A stretch of 64,000 nt of DNA, from contig CAMVOC010000004.1 in the NCBI GenBank assembly GCA_947169045.1, positions 27,328 through 91,327 of the forward strand, in the 5' to 3' direction. The notes beneath the pieces were generated by a model. That model did no database searches, was not told the DNA's origin, and saw only the letters and a program-made list of their open reading frames with translations. The first letter of the stretch is position 1. Each line of letters opens with the position of its first letter. A program made the position numbers and the translations under genes. The stretch is from an uncultured bacterium. GTDB lineage: Bacteria; Patescibacteriota; Gracilibacteria; Absconditabacterales; Absconditicoccaceae. Below, piece after piece: positions 9,990 through 21,600 of the stretch.

Positions 9990-10514
9990 ATGCTAGCTTA
10001 CTTCATACAAAGTACTCAGAATATTCGAGCAGAATTAACCAATCAGATGCCTTTGTTTCTGATTGTTTTTTTGGTAGGTTTCATCATCCAACTCATCAAA
10101 GTGATACTTGATTCCATAGATCAAAAGCATTTTTCTCTCTCTCAATTATTCTCTTCAGGAGGATTCCCATCCTTTCATAGCGGAATCGCCAGCAGTGTAA
10201 CGATGATTACATTACTGCATGAGGGAGTAGGAGGTACTACCTTTGCAATTGCTTTGACGTTTTCAGTACTCTTTGCCTACGATGCGATGAATATTAGGTT
10301 CCAAACAGGGAAACACGCAGAATATCTAAATAAGTTAGGAAAAGATTTTCAAAAAACCATCCAAGAAAACAACATGGAAGCACCACGCTGAATAAGCACT
10401 TACAAAAAGACAAAACTCAGAGAAAGACTGGGGCATACGCCTTTTGAGGTTTTTTGAGGAATTTTGTTTGGGATAGTGTTAACGTTTGTTTTTTATTACG
10501 TATTTTATGTCTAA
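9990..10514 (+). CDS. Divergent PAP2 family protein (DUF212, YuiD-like)
   Basis: The 174 residues hold several membrane segments. Family hallmarks are GGFPSFHSGIASSVTM, FAYDAMNIRFQTGKHAEYLN and a C-terminal LRERLGHTPFEVFGG. The family is a membrane-bound relative of acid phosphatases with no firm substrate; undecaprenyl or lipid pyrophosphate chemistry is only a guess. Two TGA codons (10389 and near 10459) are Gly. Its last 8 bp overlap the start of the FtsQ-like gene, suggesting translational coupling. Confidence 0.85.
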
Positions 10515-11559
10515 ATCTCTCGTCCGTGCAAGACCCTTTGCAAAAAAAAAGAAGCCACTCTCTCTCAAAAGAATGGCACATAAAGCAGCAAAAAAAACGG
10601 GTATTCCTTTACCCTCTTTTTCGTTAAATCTGAGTAAAACAACGAAATCTGTGCTTTCCTGGAGTGCTATCGCGGCAATTCTGCTTTTTTTTACATTTAC
10701 ATTTCTGATTAAAGGCATTCTCTTCCAGGAGAAATTCCAAATTACAAGCGTAAGATTTTCACAACAAACGCTGGAAACCTACGAAGATATCGATTTATTT
10801 AACACGGTATATCGTGCGGTAAAAGACAAAAATTTTTATATGTTGATACGATTCGATAAAGAGGAGGTATTAGCCGCGATTCAGGAAGACTTTCCTCAAA
10901 TTCAAGATATCCGTTTCCAGCTTGAGCGTAATCAAGAGACCCATGCAGAAGAGGAGACTGAGGAGTCAACAACATGATTAGCCGACTTGATCCTTTGAGA
11001 AAGCAGAGAAAAAAATCTGACAAATCAACTCCCAATAAACCTGACAAACACCGGAAAAATTCAAGAACGGAATGTTCAATCGACCGGAGGATGAATTCTA
11101 GGAGTAGATTTAACGTTTGTAGAGCCTCTGTTAGTAGTGAAGTTATGAGAAAAAAAGTTTGGAGTACGAGGAGACAGTCTCTTTCGAGAATTAGAACCGA
11201 ATCATGCTTTAGGAATGGATACCTTTTTGATTGATACGCCTCAGTATCTGTCAGGAATCACAACCTTAAGCGGATTCTTCTTTGAGATCCCAGTATCTAC
11301 CTTTCTAAAAGCGATTCCGTTGATTCAAGAAAAATTCCCTACGATGGAGCGCTTTGTATATCTTGCGGGGTCATCAAGGATAGCAGTATTTACCAATCAA
11401 GAACAAGTTTTTTATCTCAATATCGCTAGTTCTGAGCTCTTACAAAAGCAATTCCAAAAATACGATACCTTAAAACAACGATATCCAAATTTTGATCAGC
11501 TTTTATCTGTTGATTTATGAGCCTTGGACGAGACAAAGGTAATTGTAAGGAAGAAATAA
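10507..11559 (+). CDS. FtsQ/DivIB-like single-pass membrane protein
   Basis: The 350 residues have a basic cytoplasmic tail (about 1-48), one transmembrane helix (about 50-70, AAILLFFTFTFLIKGILF) and an extracytoplasmic part. The first segment after the helix (ITSVRFSQ to FPQIQDIRFQLE) looks like a POTRA fold, followed by a beta-rich domain. This order is that of FtsQ/DivIB, which links cell-wall synthases in the divisome. No sequence motif is diagnostic, so this is a topology-based call. Several TGA codons lie in the middle third, and standard-code reading would break it into pieces. Confidence 0.5.
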
Positions 11560-11563
11560 TTTC

Positions 11564-13063
11564 CTACCTTAAGTATTGAACAATCTTTGTTTCTCTAATT
11601 CCTGAGATCCTGATAACTCCAGGATAATCAAGTTGTTCTTCAATCTTCTTTCCAACTTCTTCCAATAGCTTTTCTACTTCCAAATCACTAATTTTCTTTG
11701 GATTAACATACACCATAATTTCTCTTCCAGCCTGCATAATATGTACTTTTTCAACACCTTCAATTTCAGTAATCAATTTCTCTAATTCTCCCATCTTCTC
11801 GATAAACACTTCTTTCGTATCCATTCTTGCTCCTGGGCGAGCTGCAGAAATCGCATCTGCTGCTGCAACTACTCGTGAAATCGGATGCGTCATTGGTACA
11901 TCATAGTGATGAGCTTCAGCAGCATTGATGATGACAGGATCCATTCCCCACTTTCTTAGAAGATCTGCACCGAGTTTCGTATGAGATTCTCCAGATGTAG
12001 AGAGGATTTTTCCAACATCATGAAGGAGTCAAGCTTTCTTGGCTAAGATAGGGTCAAGTCAGAGTTCAAGTGCAATAGCTTCGGAAATCTTCGCCACTTC
12101 TATCGCGTGAGACCAGAGACTTTGTCCGTAACTAAACCTCAAGAAAAATTGTCCAATAGTCTTTGTCACTTCCGGCTTCATAACTGGAAGATTGAGGAGA
12201 GTAAGAGCCTCTTTTCACTTCTCAGTAAAGGTATTTTGAAGTTCTTCAACGTTTTGATTATAGATCTTTTCGATATACATCGGATTGATTCTTCCATCCT
12301 TGATGAGGATTTCTAGAGTCTTTGCCGCTAAAAAGCGTTTCTCATGATCAAAAGAAGAAATTTTTACAGTTCCAGGAGTATCGTCAATAATCAGCTCAAC
12401 TCCAGTGGTTTTTTCAAAGAAAGAAATATTTCTTCCTTCTCTTCCAATCAGCTTTCCTTTAAAATTTTCGTCAGGTAAATCAACTGTTTTGGTAGTAAAT
12501 TCGCTAATATTTTGCGTTGCAATCTTTTGAAGGGAGTTAACGATGACTTTTGCAGCTTCGTAATCAGCTTCTTCAGATTTAATAGTTTTAAATTTTTCGA
12601 CAAATCTTTTAATTTCTTCAGTATTCTCCTTTTCGACCATAGAAAAGATTTCTTCTTTTGCTTGTTTTGGAGTAAGTTCTGCAATTTCTGTAAGTTTATC
12701 TTTTTGTTGTTTTACGATATCTTCTGCTTCTTGACGGAGTTGAACGATTTTTCCTTTCTCTTCTTCGAGCTTTTCAAGTCTTTGTTCCATCTTTTCTTCT
12801 CTATCCAAGAGTCTGTTTTGAATTTCTTCCATTTTTGCAAGTCTCTGTTCTTCGATTTTTTCAGCTTTTTTTTGCGCTTGTTCAATTAAATCATCACATT
12901 TCTTTTTAGCTTCCTCTAATTGTTCTTCTTCAATTTCTTTCACTCTAGCAATACGCTCTTTAAATTTAATTGCTTTATCGGTAAGAGTCTTTTTGTAGCC
13001 GAAGAATCCAGCGACCCCTCCGATCCCTAGCCCAGCAATAGCGGCTATTAAGATTCGTGTCAT
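11564..13063 (-). CDS. rny: Ribonuclease Y
   Basis: The membrane-anchored endoribonuclease that starts mRNA decay in many bacteria. The 499 residues read in order: N-terminal transmembrane helix (about 3-24), long coiled coil rich in Glu/Lys (30-170), KH domain with GKLIGREGRNI (about 205-270), and HD domain with HDVGK (about 355) and the HHYDVP, AADAISAARPGAR segments. Several TGA codons (for example just before LLHDVGK) are Gly. ATG 13063 gives a start directly before the membrane helix. It ends 4 bp from the convergent FtsQ-like gene. Confidence 0.95.
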
Positions 13064-13170
13064 TATGTTATGTTGTTTTAGTAATAAAAGTATGTGTCCA
13101 AAATACACACAAGCATAAATATAAGAAAAAACAATATAAAGTCCAGCGATTTTTTTCTGCTTCAGAACTG

Positions 13171-15363
13171 CTAAAACAGACTCTGCTGTTGTACATTTTC
13201 TTTCCCGTGAGTGGTAGATGCCCTAAGAGGAAGTTCAAGGGCCTTGAGATCAGGAAATACACGCAAAATCTCGTCCCAATCATCATAAATTTTCAATCCT
13301 AACTCGCGTGCGATAGTTTCTTTTTTCCCAGCATCATGCCCCACCAAAACAAATTCGACGGCTTTATGCGGAGTCGCAACCCACTGAAATCCAGCTTTTT
13401 CGAGAGCTTCCTTAATCTTTTCTCTAGAAATAGGGAAAGTTCAAGTGATGGAAAAGTATCTTGACGCCTTGGTAGTTTCGGGGAGAGATCCCTCTGATAA
13501 TGAGTCTCCATTTCACACAGAGGATCTAGCTTCAAACTTCATCCCTGCACGCACTAAACCTTCAAGCATCTTTTTGACCTCTTCATTTGCAAAAAAATCA
13601 GAAAAAGAAGTCTGAATCTTTTCTCCTATCCCTTCGATATCTAGCAAAAATTCTTCATTCGTGAGCCAAAAAATCATTTCGTTCAGATTTTTTATCTTTT
13701 TTTCTTCTAAACGCTGAGCTAAATCTTTAGCAAGTTTTGTACCAATGTTAGGAATTCCTATCCCGTTCAAAATTCTCCACAAAGGTTGAGTTTTTGATTT
13801 TTCAAGTCCTTGTAAAATTTCAAAGATCTTTTTTTCACCAAAACCAGGGAGTTTTTTCAGGTAGATTTGGACCTCAGGACGTTCTAAGCGATATAAATCT
13901 TCAATCCCTTGTAAGAGCTTCTGACTCATGAGAATCTCCGTAATACTTTCTCCAATACCGGAGATATCTAAGCAATTCCTACTTACAAAATGCAAAACTT
14001 TCTCTTTAATTTGAGCAGGACAATGGGGATTCCTACAATAATAATGCATCTCTTCTTGCACGATTGGTCACTGACAGCTTGGACAAAAAAGCGGAGCTGA
14101 AATTAAATCTTCTTCTCCCGTTCTACGCTCCTTAATAACCCCCGTAATATAAGGAATAACTTCGCCACTTCTCTGAACCCAAACCCAATCATGTAATTTA
14201 ATATCTTTCTCCTTTACAAAATCAAAATTATGCAGGCTTGCTCTGCTGATCTCCGCCCCACTGAGTTGCACAGGACGTAAATTTGCGACAGGAGTAATGA
14301 TTCAGCTCCTTCCTACCTGAAAATCTACACGTAAAATCTGAGTACTTGCTTGTTGAGCGGGAAATTTATAAGCGATAGCCCAACGCGGATGATGATTAGT
14401 ATGTCCTAAAATATCATGGAGGGAACTGGTAGATGCACCGTTTTCTTCAGCATTTCCCACCACTTTCACGACAAGCCCATCAAAATCAAAATCCTGCTGT
14501 TCCAGCTTCTTTTTTGTCTCTGGATTCAAACAAAAAGCTATCACCTCTTCAATAGAACTAAAAAGCTGATCCGTAAGCTTGAACGTTGGCAGTCCGAAAT
14601 CCGCAAGATCAGTAACTTCTTCTTTCAAATCTCAAGAATCAGTACCGAAAGTGGAACTCAAAAGCTCATAGACAAAGCAACTTAACCCTCTTTTTGCAAC
14701 TTCTCTACTATCCAAAAGTTTTAAGCTTCCAGACGCGGCGTTTCTTGTATTTGAAAAGGGTTCTAAACCAGCTTTTTCTCTTTCTTGATTGAGTGCTTGT
14801 AATTTGCTTTTTGCCAACATAACTTCTCCACGTACATGAAGAGATCGAGGATAATGTGCAACATATGAAGACGGAGGAGTAAGAGGTAACAGGGATCTGA
14901 TGGTTTTTACATTTTGGGTAACATCTTCTCCCACTAATCCATCTCCACGGGTAATCCCTTGCACAAGTTCTCAATCCTCATAGACCAATTCAACGCTAAG
15001 TCCGTCAAATTTTGGTTCTACCGTATAGTTTCGAGAGGTAATATCATGTTTGAGGAGCACTTTCTTTACCCTATCATCAAAGGATCTCAGATCGCCAGCG
15101 TCATAACTATTTTCCAACGACAAAAGAGGTTGTTGACGGGCAACTTTTTCAAATCCTTCCGCAATTTGCCCCACTAAGGACTGAGTAGGGGAGTTCTCGG
15201 AGATAATCCGAGGATGCTCTTCTTCAATATGTTTAAGCTCAGCAAAAAGCTGATCATATTCTTGGTCGGAGATAATTGGATGAGAATCGAGATAATAACG
15301 ACGGTTATGCTCGGTTATTTCGTCGATAAGCTGTTGGTAACGCTCAGTGATTGAAGTATTCAT
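13171..15363 (-). CDS. ligA: NAD-dependent DNA ligase
   Basis: Seals nicks in replication and repair using NAD+. The 730 residues contain the Ia domain (YYLDSHPIISDQEYD), the adenylation site VEPKFDGLSVELVYE with the active Lys, TRGDG.VGEDVT, the OB fold (VGRSGIITPVANLRPV), a Cys4 zinc finger (CPSC...CRNPHCPAQ), the HhH domain (GIGESI, LPGFGEKK, GIGIPNIG) and a C-terminal BRCT domain (SITGTFPISREKI to LGLKIYDDWDE). Six or so TGA codons are Gly. It is slightly longer than usual (about 670) because of linkers before BRCT. The start lacks a clear Shine-Dalgarno site. Confidence 0.96.
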
Positions 15364-15867
15364 ACTCCATAAAGTAAGAAAACCACCTCGAAAAACAAGA
15401 TATTTTTCAATGACGTACAGTCTGTCCGTCGTAACAATAAGATAATGATAACAAAAAAAGACCAATCCAGAGACGGACTAGCCTTCTTTAGTCAAGAAGA
15501 AGAATTTCTGCCTAATTAAGCAATCTTAAAGAGGCAATTCATTATAGCCTCACGAAATAGATTATAATCTCTATCGGAGGATGCTAGGTATTTGAGACTT
15601 TCTAAAGCCCAAATCGAAAGGTAAATACTCTAGTTCATAAGAAATACATTCTTTATATCCAAGAAACCTGAGGAAGAAAGAGATTTCAAGAGAATAGTGT
15701 ATGAAAGGGATAAAATGGGCGTTTTGTTTTTGTTGAACACTATCCGCTCTACAAAGCAACCTAATTCTTGCCAGCAAGCTTGCAATAGACAAACTTCATG
15801 ACAATCCTATTGTATTCAAAAAGATTCCAAAAAGCAAAAAAATCAGACTTTTTTTTAGAAAATGGGT
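15364..15867. other. Intergenic region without a convincing gene
   Basis: About 500 bp between ligA and the hypothetical gene at 15868. It contains a small hairpin (GAGGC/GCCTC near 15532-15552) and an open stretch of about 98 codons on the minus strand, in frame with but after the TAA of the hypothetical gene. That stretch has hydrophobic segments, no ATG and no recognisable domain. I see no tRNA or known ncRNA signature. Confidence 0.5.
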
Positions 15868-16341
15868 TTAATGAAAGATTTTCCCTTCTTGTTCCATATG
15901 AGAAACTGCTTGTCAAATGGGAAGTCCATGAAGTAAAGAGGTAATTCAACCCTGAAGATCGTCAATAAGCCATCCATACATATTTTCTATGGATCCATTA
16001 GATCTTCTCACTTCCGTTAAGGTATCTTGAGCTTGATACAATCATTCAACGATATACATAAGATCAGCTTCGTTGGAAATAAGATCTTTCTTAGATGCAT
16101 TGATTTCTTCCAAGAGAGTACGAATCCCTAGCAACTCAGTCATAAAAAGATCAGTGTATTCCGTTTTTTGATCAAGCTGCTCCACTAACTTAATTAGTGT
16201 GTCCGCAACATTTTTGGTATTCAAGACTAAGGTATCAAATAAGTCATTCATCACATTATCAACGACTTCTTTGATAGGGACAGGAGCTTCATGATAACGC
16301 TCAGAATGATTTCTGCGTTCAGAAGAATTGATTGTGTTCAT
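15868..16341 (-). CDS. Hypothetical helical protein
   Basis: The 157 residues read through three TGA codons. The N terminus is polar (NTINSSERRNHSERYHEAP), followed by amphipathic helices (KEVVDNVMNDLFDTLVLNTK, LVEQLDQKTEYTDLF) and a C-terminal part with YGWLIDDLQGG and HGLPIGQAV. No signal peptide, membrane helix or enzyme motif is visible. ATG 16341 is chosen because the upstream in-frame extension is low-complexity Phe/Lys-rich sequence. The family is not recognised. Confidence 0.55.
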
Positions 16342-16693
16342 AATAGAAAGAAGAAAAGGAAATAAATTTTTTTTAACAACAAAAGTATACTCCTTTTTTT
16401 CAAAAAAGCTCAAAAAAGAAAAAAATCTGACACTCTTCACTTGCGTTCTGAAAATCAAGCGATTTTGCTATTTACATCGAGACATTTTAACAAAGAATTG
16501 ATAAAGAAAGGTTATCAAAAAGCATTATACAAATATTTTTTTGAACATTGGCAAGATACGAAATCATTAAAATATAAAAGTCAAGGGAAAAAGAACATAA
16601 AAAGATCTCAATCTTGCTTCTTTTTTGATTTGCAGTTATAATTAAGTATCGCAACAAGAGCGATTTTCAGTTATAATACAAAAACCAATAAGG
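16342..16693. other. Divergent intergenic region
   Basis: About 350 bp between two divergent genes. It carries the promoter described at 16614-16642 and a second TATAAT near 16672 without a good -35 box. The rest is A/T-rich with no RNA gene that I can identify. Confidence 0.5.
16614..16642 (+). promoter_or_regulatory. Putative promoter of the helical-repeat protein gene
   Basis: TTGCTT (16614-16619) and TATAAT (16637-16642) are 17 bp apart, about 50 bp upstream of the ATG at 16694. Confidence 0.5.
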
Positions 16694-18244
16694 ATGTACG
16701 CACCAACGTCAATCAGATTTTTAAGCTTATTATGAGTACTCACGATAGTGTGAGGAATTTTTTATACAGCGCATCCAGAGAAATTTGATGTTTCTAGTTT
16801 GCAAACAGCCCTTTCAAAGATCTCTCTTTCATCTCCAAAGAGAACGGATGCTACCGCTCAAAAACCATCTCTAGCCTCATCTCATCAAGATTTCGAGGAA
16901 GATATTGCTTTTTCTGGAGAAATTTCTACTCATGCGACGCTAGATCCTACAACAAATCAGAGACTCCAACAATTGCTGATGACAGAGGAGACATCAGTTA
17001 CAGACCAAACTCAAACGCTCAATGCTGAAACGCTCTTACAATATTTCCAAAAGACGAAAGATCCTCAACTGATCAATAGTATTGTGAGAGAAATGCTTGA
17101 TACCTACCGCTTCACACAAGCAAAACAATTCATTCAATCCCTAACTCCTACGCAAAAAACCTTTCTCGATCCTCACTTAGATATTCAAGTAGCATTCAAT
17201 TCATTCCAGCTTTCTTCTACTTCTGGGTTACAAGATATAGCAATCATTATCAATCAATATGCATCTGCGAAAGCTATTACTACAGAAGAAGCCGCACGAT
17301 ATAACGCAATCATCGCATTAACACAAAGAGAATACGAGAAATTTTTTGAACTCGCTCAGCAATTTTCAAGCAGTTCTTATCGCTGATTTGCCGATACGAT
17401 TACCAAACTGAAGGCACAAGTAGAGCAACCAGGGGATCAGCCAGCTTATTATTTAGATGCGTTGGTAGCAGTAGAACTATTTAATCAAGGCTTTTTCTAT
17501 CCGGCTAAAGTGCTTTCATTGCACGCATTGTTTCAAAATGCAAGTTATATCCTGCCTTATCAAATATTAGCATATTCCAATTTCTTTACAAGTTCGCGAG
17601 ATGCAGCAATTGGATACTTTTCTACCTTGAAAACGCTTGATGAGGCTCAATATGAGAAATATACCTTCCTCATGGGAGTAGCTTACTATCGAAATAAACA
17701 ATATGAATATTCCGTTCTCCATCTCAATCAAATCAAGAAGGATAATCCTATTTTTTATGCAGACGCACAAAGATATGCATTACTTGATTATCTAGCTCTC
17801 AAACAGCGATCCAAAGCTCTTGAACTTCGGGAAACGCTTTTCAAACAAAAAGAGATTACGCTCTCAGACTTTTTTACCTATTTTGATTATACCTTTTTTA
17901 AACCATATGCGAAAGGAGAACCGTACACAATATACCAGGAGAATCCTATGCTAGCAAAACAATATGTCCTGACGTGCGAGCAATTATTTGTAAATAATTC
18001 CGTATGTGCATACGGTAAAATAGGACTTTCTTTAGTAGAAAATACAAATCTGAATCTAGAAGAGGAATTATTGCAATTGGTGGAACAATATCCACAAGGG
18101 TATTTATATCAATTGTTAGGGGACTTGTATCGCAGGCAGGGAAAATCTGAAGATGCGAAATTTTACCTCCTCAAAGCAATGGGAATGTCTGAAAACGAAG
18201 CCCAAACATATCAAATTAAGAACCTTTTGCAAAAGGTCTTATAA
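16694..18244 (+). CDS. Membrane-anchored TPR-like helical repeat protein
   Basis: The 516 residues carry an N-terminal transmembrane helix (about 8-24, with two TGA-encoded glycines), a Ser/Thr-rich linker (30-95), and then helix-turn-helix pairs to the end. The C-terminal half has TPR-like units: YEKYTFLMGVAYYRNKQYEYS and QGYLYQLLGDLYRRQGKSEDAKFY. Such proteins are scaffolds at the outer face of the membrane; the partner is unknown. Two further TGA codons are Gly. A strong terminator follows the stop directly. Confidence 0.72.
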
Positions 18245-18247
18245 AAT

Positions 18248-18279
18248 AAAAATCCCCCTTCTAGAGAGGGAGGATTTTT
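18248..18279 (+). terminator. Intrinsic terminator after the TPR-like gene
   Basis: The hairpin arms AAAAATCC and GGATTTTT (with an inner C-rich/G-rich extension) begin 4 bp after the stop and end in a T-run. Confidence 0.8.
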
Positions 18280-18354
18280 AACCTGTTTAGTCTTTTTTGT
18301 GAAAAGACGGTATGCAGTATATAGTTTTAAAAACAAAATGCAAGTAAATTAACC

Positions 18355-18382
18355 TTGACTTTTAAGAAAATTTGAGTATAAT
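18355..18382 (+). promoter_or_regulatory. Promoter TTGACT/TATAAT upstream of small unit
   Basis: TTGACT (18355-18360) and TATAAT (18377-18382) have a 16-bp spacer, a consensus match. Predicted transcription start is near 18389. Confidence 0.7.
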
Positions 18383-18388
18383 GAAGAA

Positions 18389-18487
18389 TAGCTAGCGTGA
18401 AAACGCTGGAATTCCTGATTACAAAATAAAATTTGATTGCTTATCGAAATGTCCGGAAGCTCGAGGAATCCCTTGAGCTTTTTTTCA
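18389..18487 (+). ncRNA. Candidate small RNA or ileS leader with attenuator
   Basis: A unit of about 100 nt lies between a consensus promoter and an intrinsic terminator (stem 18457-18466/18471-18480, seven T). It has a 5' hairpin (AGCG/CGCT near 18394-18406). ATTCCT at 18411-18416 can pair with AGGAAT at 18464-18469, which would break the terminator stem. That gives two exclusive folds, as in an attenuator of ileS (200 bp downstream), or it is simply a small RNA. T-box and SRP signatures are absent. Confidence 0.42.
18457..18485 (+). terminator. Intrinsic terminator of the small unit
   Basis: A 10-bp stem (one G-T pair) with a 4-nt loop and seven T. Nearly the same hairpin recurs at 46356-46385. 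Confidence 0.75.
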
Positions 18488-18688
18488 ACATTGCTCATCG
18501 AAAGAACTTCTTCATCATACATATCAGCAGTTGGGAAAATGTAGCAGCAACTCAGAAGAGAATCTCTGCAAAACGAGATAAGAAGCTGTATAGCAAAAAT
18601 AAAATTACAAAAATCTCTAGATTTTCCCATTCAGATTTATATAACTTTTCGAAATCATATCTTTAACTTTTCAACAATATTACCCTCA

Positions 18689-21600
18689 ATGACCAACCTT
18701 GAATTAATGGATCAAATCATCGCTTATCGAAAAAAAGACCAAACATTTCAACGTTCAATCGACGAAAGAAGCGAAAAAATGCCGTTTAGATTTTTTGATG
18801 GTCCTCCTTTTGCTTCAGGGACTCCTCACTATGGACATCTGTTAGCAGGAGCTATCAAAGACGCCATCCCAAGATATATGACCATGCGTGGATATCGCGT
18901 AGAAAGGAAACGAGGACGAGATTGCCATGGGTTGCCTGTAGAAAAAGCAGTGGAAAAAGACCTAGGAATTGATGGGAAAAGGGAAATAGAAACAAAAATC
19001 TGAATTGAGTCTTTTGTAGAGAAATGCCGTGCCTACGTCAATGAGACCAACGATGTGCGAAAACGATTTATCAATCATACAGCTCGCCGAGCGGATATTG
19101 AGAATGATTATCGTACGATGGATCTCGATTTTATGGAAAGCGTAATGTATTGTTTTGATAAAATTTACAAAGCGAACCTCGTTTACAAGGGATTTAAAGT
19201 ACAGCGATATTGTCCAAGTTGTGCAACTCCGCTCGCAAATAACGAAGTTTCCGAAGGATATGAAGATAAAACGGATAACGCAATTACGGTAAAATTCCAG
19301 ATCAATCCCCAAAAAAGTGAGCTAGAAAAATGGCATACCTATCAACACACTACTGACGGAGCAATTCGTTATGTCAGAGGAGTCATCAAAAATGAAAAAG
19401 GGGAGATTCTCCAGATATTTAGCACGAGAAAACATCTGTTTACCTTTCCAGGAGGAAAAGTAGAAGAGGGAGAAACGTTACAAGAAGCGCTTTCCAGAGA
19501 AATCAATGAAGAATTGGGATTAACAGTAAAAAAAGCTGATTTTTTATGATCGTTTAAAACAATCCTCAACGATAATCCAGGATTTCGAGAGCAGAATCTC
19601 TTTGAAGTGGAAGTTTCTGGGGAATTGATAAACCGTAAGCCAGAGAAACATAGTCAAATTAAGCGAGTAAAAATAGAAGCTTCAGAAAACAGCGAGAATA
19701 CGCTGAATGCCCAACTCGTAATGGATGGAGTCATCATCGATACGGCAGAGGAAATCGAAAAACAGTTTGAAGATTTGTATTTTTATATGAGAGGAATTCC
19801 GCAAAAAGTAGCATCATCTGGAGATGCTAAACTCTTTTTCTTAGCGCGAACGACTACTCCATGGACGCTCCCAAGCAATATGTTCCTTGCAGCTGGAGCA
19901 GATATTTTATATGCAATCGTGTATGACTTTGCGAGTCAGGAATACTTTGTTCTAGCAGAAAATCTCCTCAAAAAATACTACAAAAATCCAGAAGATTATA
20001 TCCTCATCCGCACGTTAAAAGGTGCTAAATTAGCAGGATTTTTCTATCATCCACTCTTTGATTATATCCAAAAATCAGACATAAAAGCTGAATTTAAAGA
20101 CCAATTTTTCCAAATTCTCAATGCGGAATACGTAAGTACGGAGGATGGAACTGGAATCGTGCATATTGCTCCAACCTTTGGAGAAGAGGATTACAACGTA
20201 GTTGCTCAATTGTTGGGAGGAGAAAATGCCTTAAAATGGCTCTTTATGCCGGTAAATGAATATGGAGAATTCGATAAACAAATCCCAGATTATGAAGGGC
20301 AGAGCGTCCTCACGATCAATAAAACCATCATAGAAAGAATGAAAGAAGAAAAAAAGTTAATAAAATCTGAATCCATTACCCACAGTTATCCTCATTGTCG
20401 AAGGTGTCATACCCCACTCATCTCGAAAGCAATGTCTTCTCGATTCATCAAAGAAAAAGAGATGAATGCACAAACACGAAAAGATGCAGAACATATTAAT
20501 TTCGTCCCAGAAAGTGTAAAAAATCGTTTCGTCAACGGACTTCAGCAAGCTCCTGATCGAAATGTTGCTAGAAATCGTTATCGAGGAAGTCCACTTCCAA
20601 TCTGGCAAAACGTGGATAATGAAAATGATCATATTTCTGTAGGTTCATTGGAGGAATTGTATCAGCTTTCTTTATCTGGTTCTAAAAATATTACAAAGCA
20701 TATTCTCATTCGTCACGGAGTAACCGATTATAACCAACAAGGACTGCATGATATGCTAAGCAAAGCCAAATTAAACGAAAAGGGACAACAACAAGCGCAA
20801 GAAATTGCAGATAAACTTCGTGCAAGTAATTTGAAAAAAGAAAATACCGTGATTGTACTGTCTCCATTGGATAGGACCTGGGAGACGGTAATTCCTGCGT
20901 TAGATCTCTTCTATTCCGCAGAGGAAAAAGAAAAAATCGCTCAGTCCTACAAACAAGTGCAACAAAAATATCTTACGCTTTGCAATGAGGGGACTCTTAT
21001 CCAATATCTATGAGACGAAAAAGCTGAAAACCATTTTCAGATCGGAGAAAATATCTATGTAGATTTCCGTATCACTGATAGCATTACTCCTAGTTTCCAA
21101 GATAAAAGATTGCCAGATACCGATAGGGAAACACCACTTACAGAAAAAATATATGGCGATCCTACAGGAGAAACCTACCAGCAAAGAATCCAAAGAAATC
21201 AAAACTACCTTCATTTCGTCAATACCACCTATCCAACCCGCACAATTATCACAATCAGCCACGGAGGATCACTTACCGTTCATAAACAAGGATTTCTTAA
21301 TTTTGATTATAAAGACAGAACGAGATACGTCCCTAAAAACGGGGAAGTAACGGTGCTATATCGAGATACAACCAGAAATACTTCAGTGGATCTTCACAAG
21401 CCTTATGTAGATACCTATCGATTTATGAAGGAAGGAAAAACCTACAAAAGAATCCCAGAAGTAATGGATTGCCGGTTTGAATCTGGAGCAATGCCATTTG
21501 GTCAGGAACATTACATTGGAAATAGTAAAGAAAGCTGACAAGGAGAGAAACAATCCTCACGTTTCACGGCAGACTTTATCGCAGAAGGACTCGATCAAAC

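Larger units (their letters stand above)
18280..18688. other. ileS upstream region
   Basis: About 400 bp without a protein gene. The first half holds a promoter, a roughly 100-nt transcribed unit and a terminator (separate entries). The second half (18490-18688) is A/T-rich, and I found no T-box consensus in it. Confidence 0.5.

Noticed and set aside
15571..15867. Protein gene on the minus strand after the 15868 hypothetical gene
   Set aside because: About 98 open codons in the same frame, but preceded by TAA, without ATG and without recognisable homology.
18389..18487. 4.5S/SRP RNA or T-box leader
   Set aside because: A GTCCGGAAG stretch is present, but the flanking SRP helix-8 bases do not match, and no T-box AGGGTGG-type box is found.
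18433..18666. 77-codon ORF over the ileS leader
   Set aside because: It runs through the terminator hairpin and has no domain. The promoter and terminator explain the region better.
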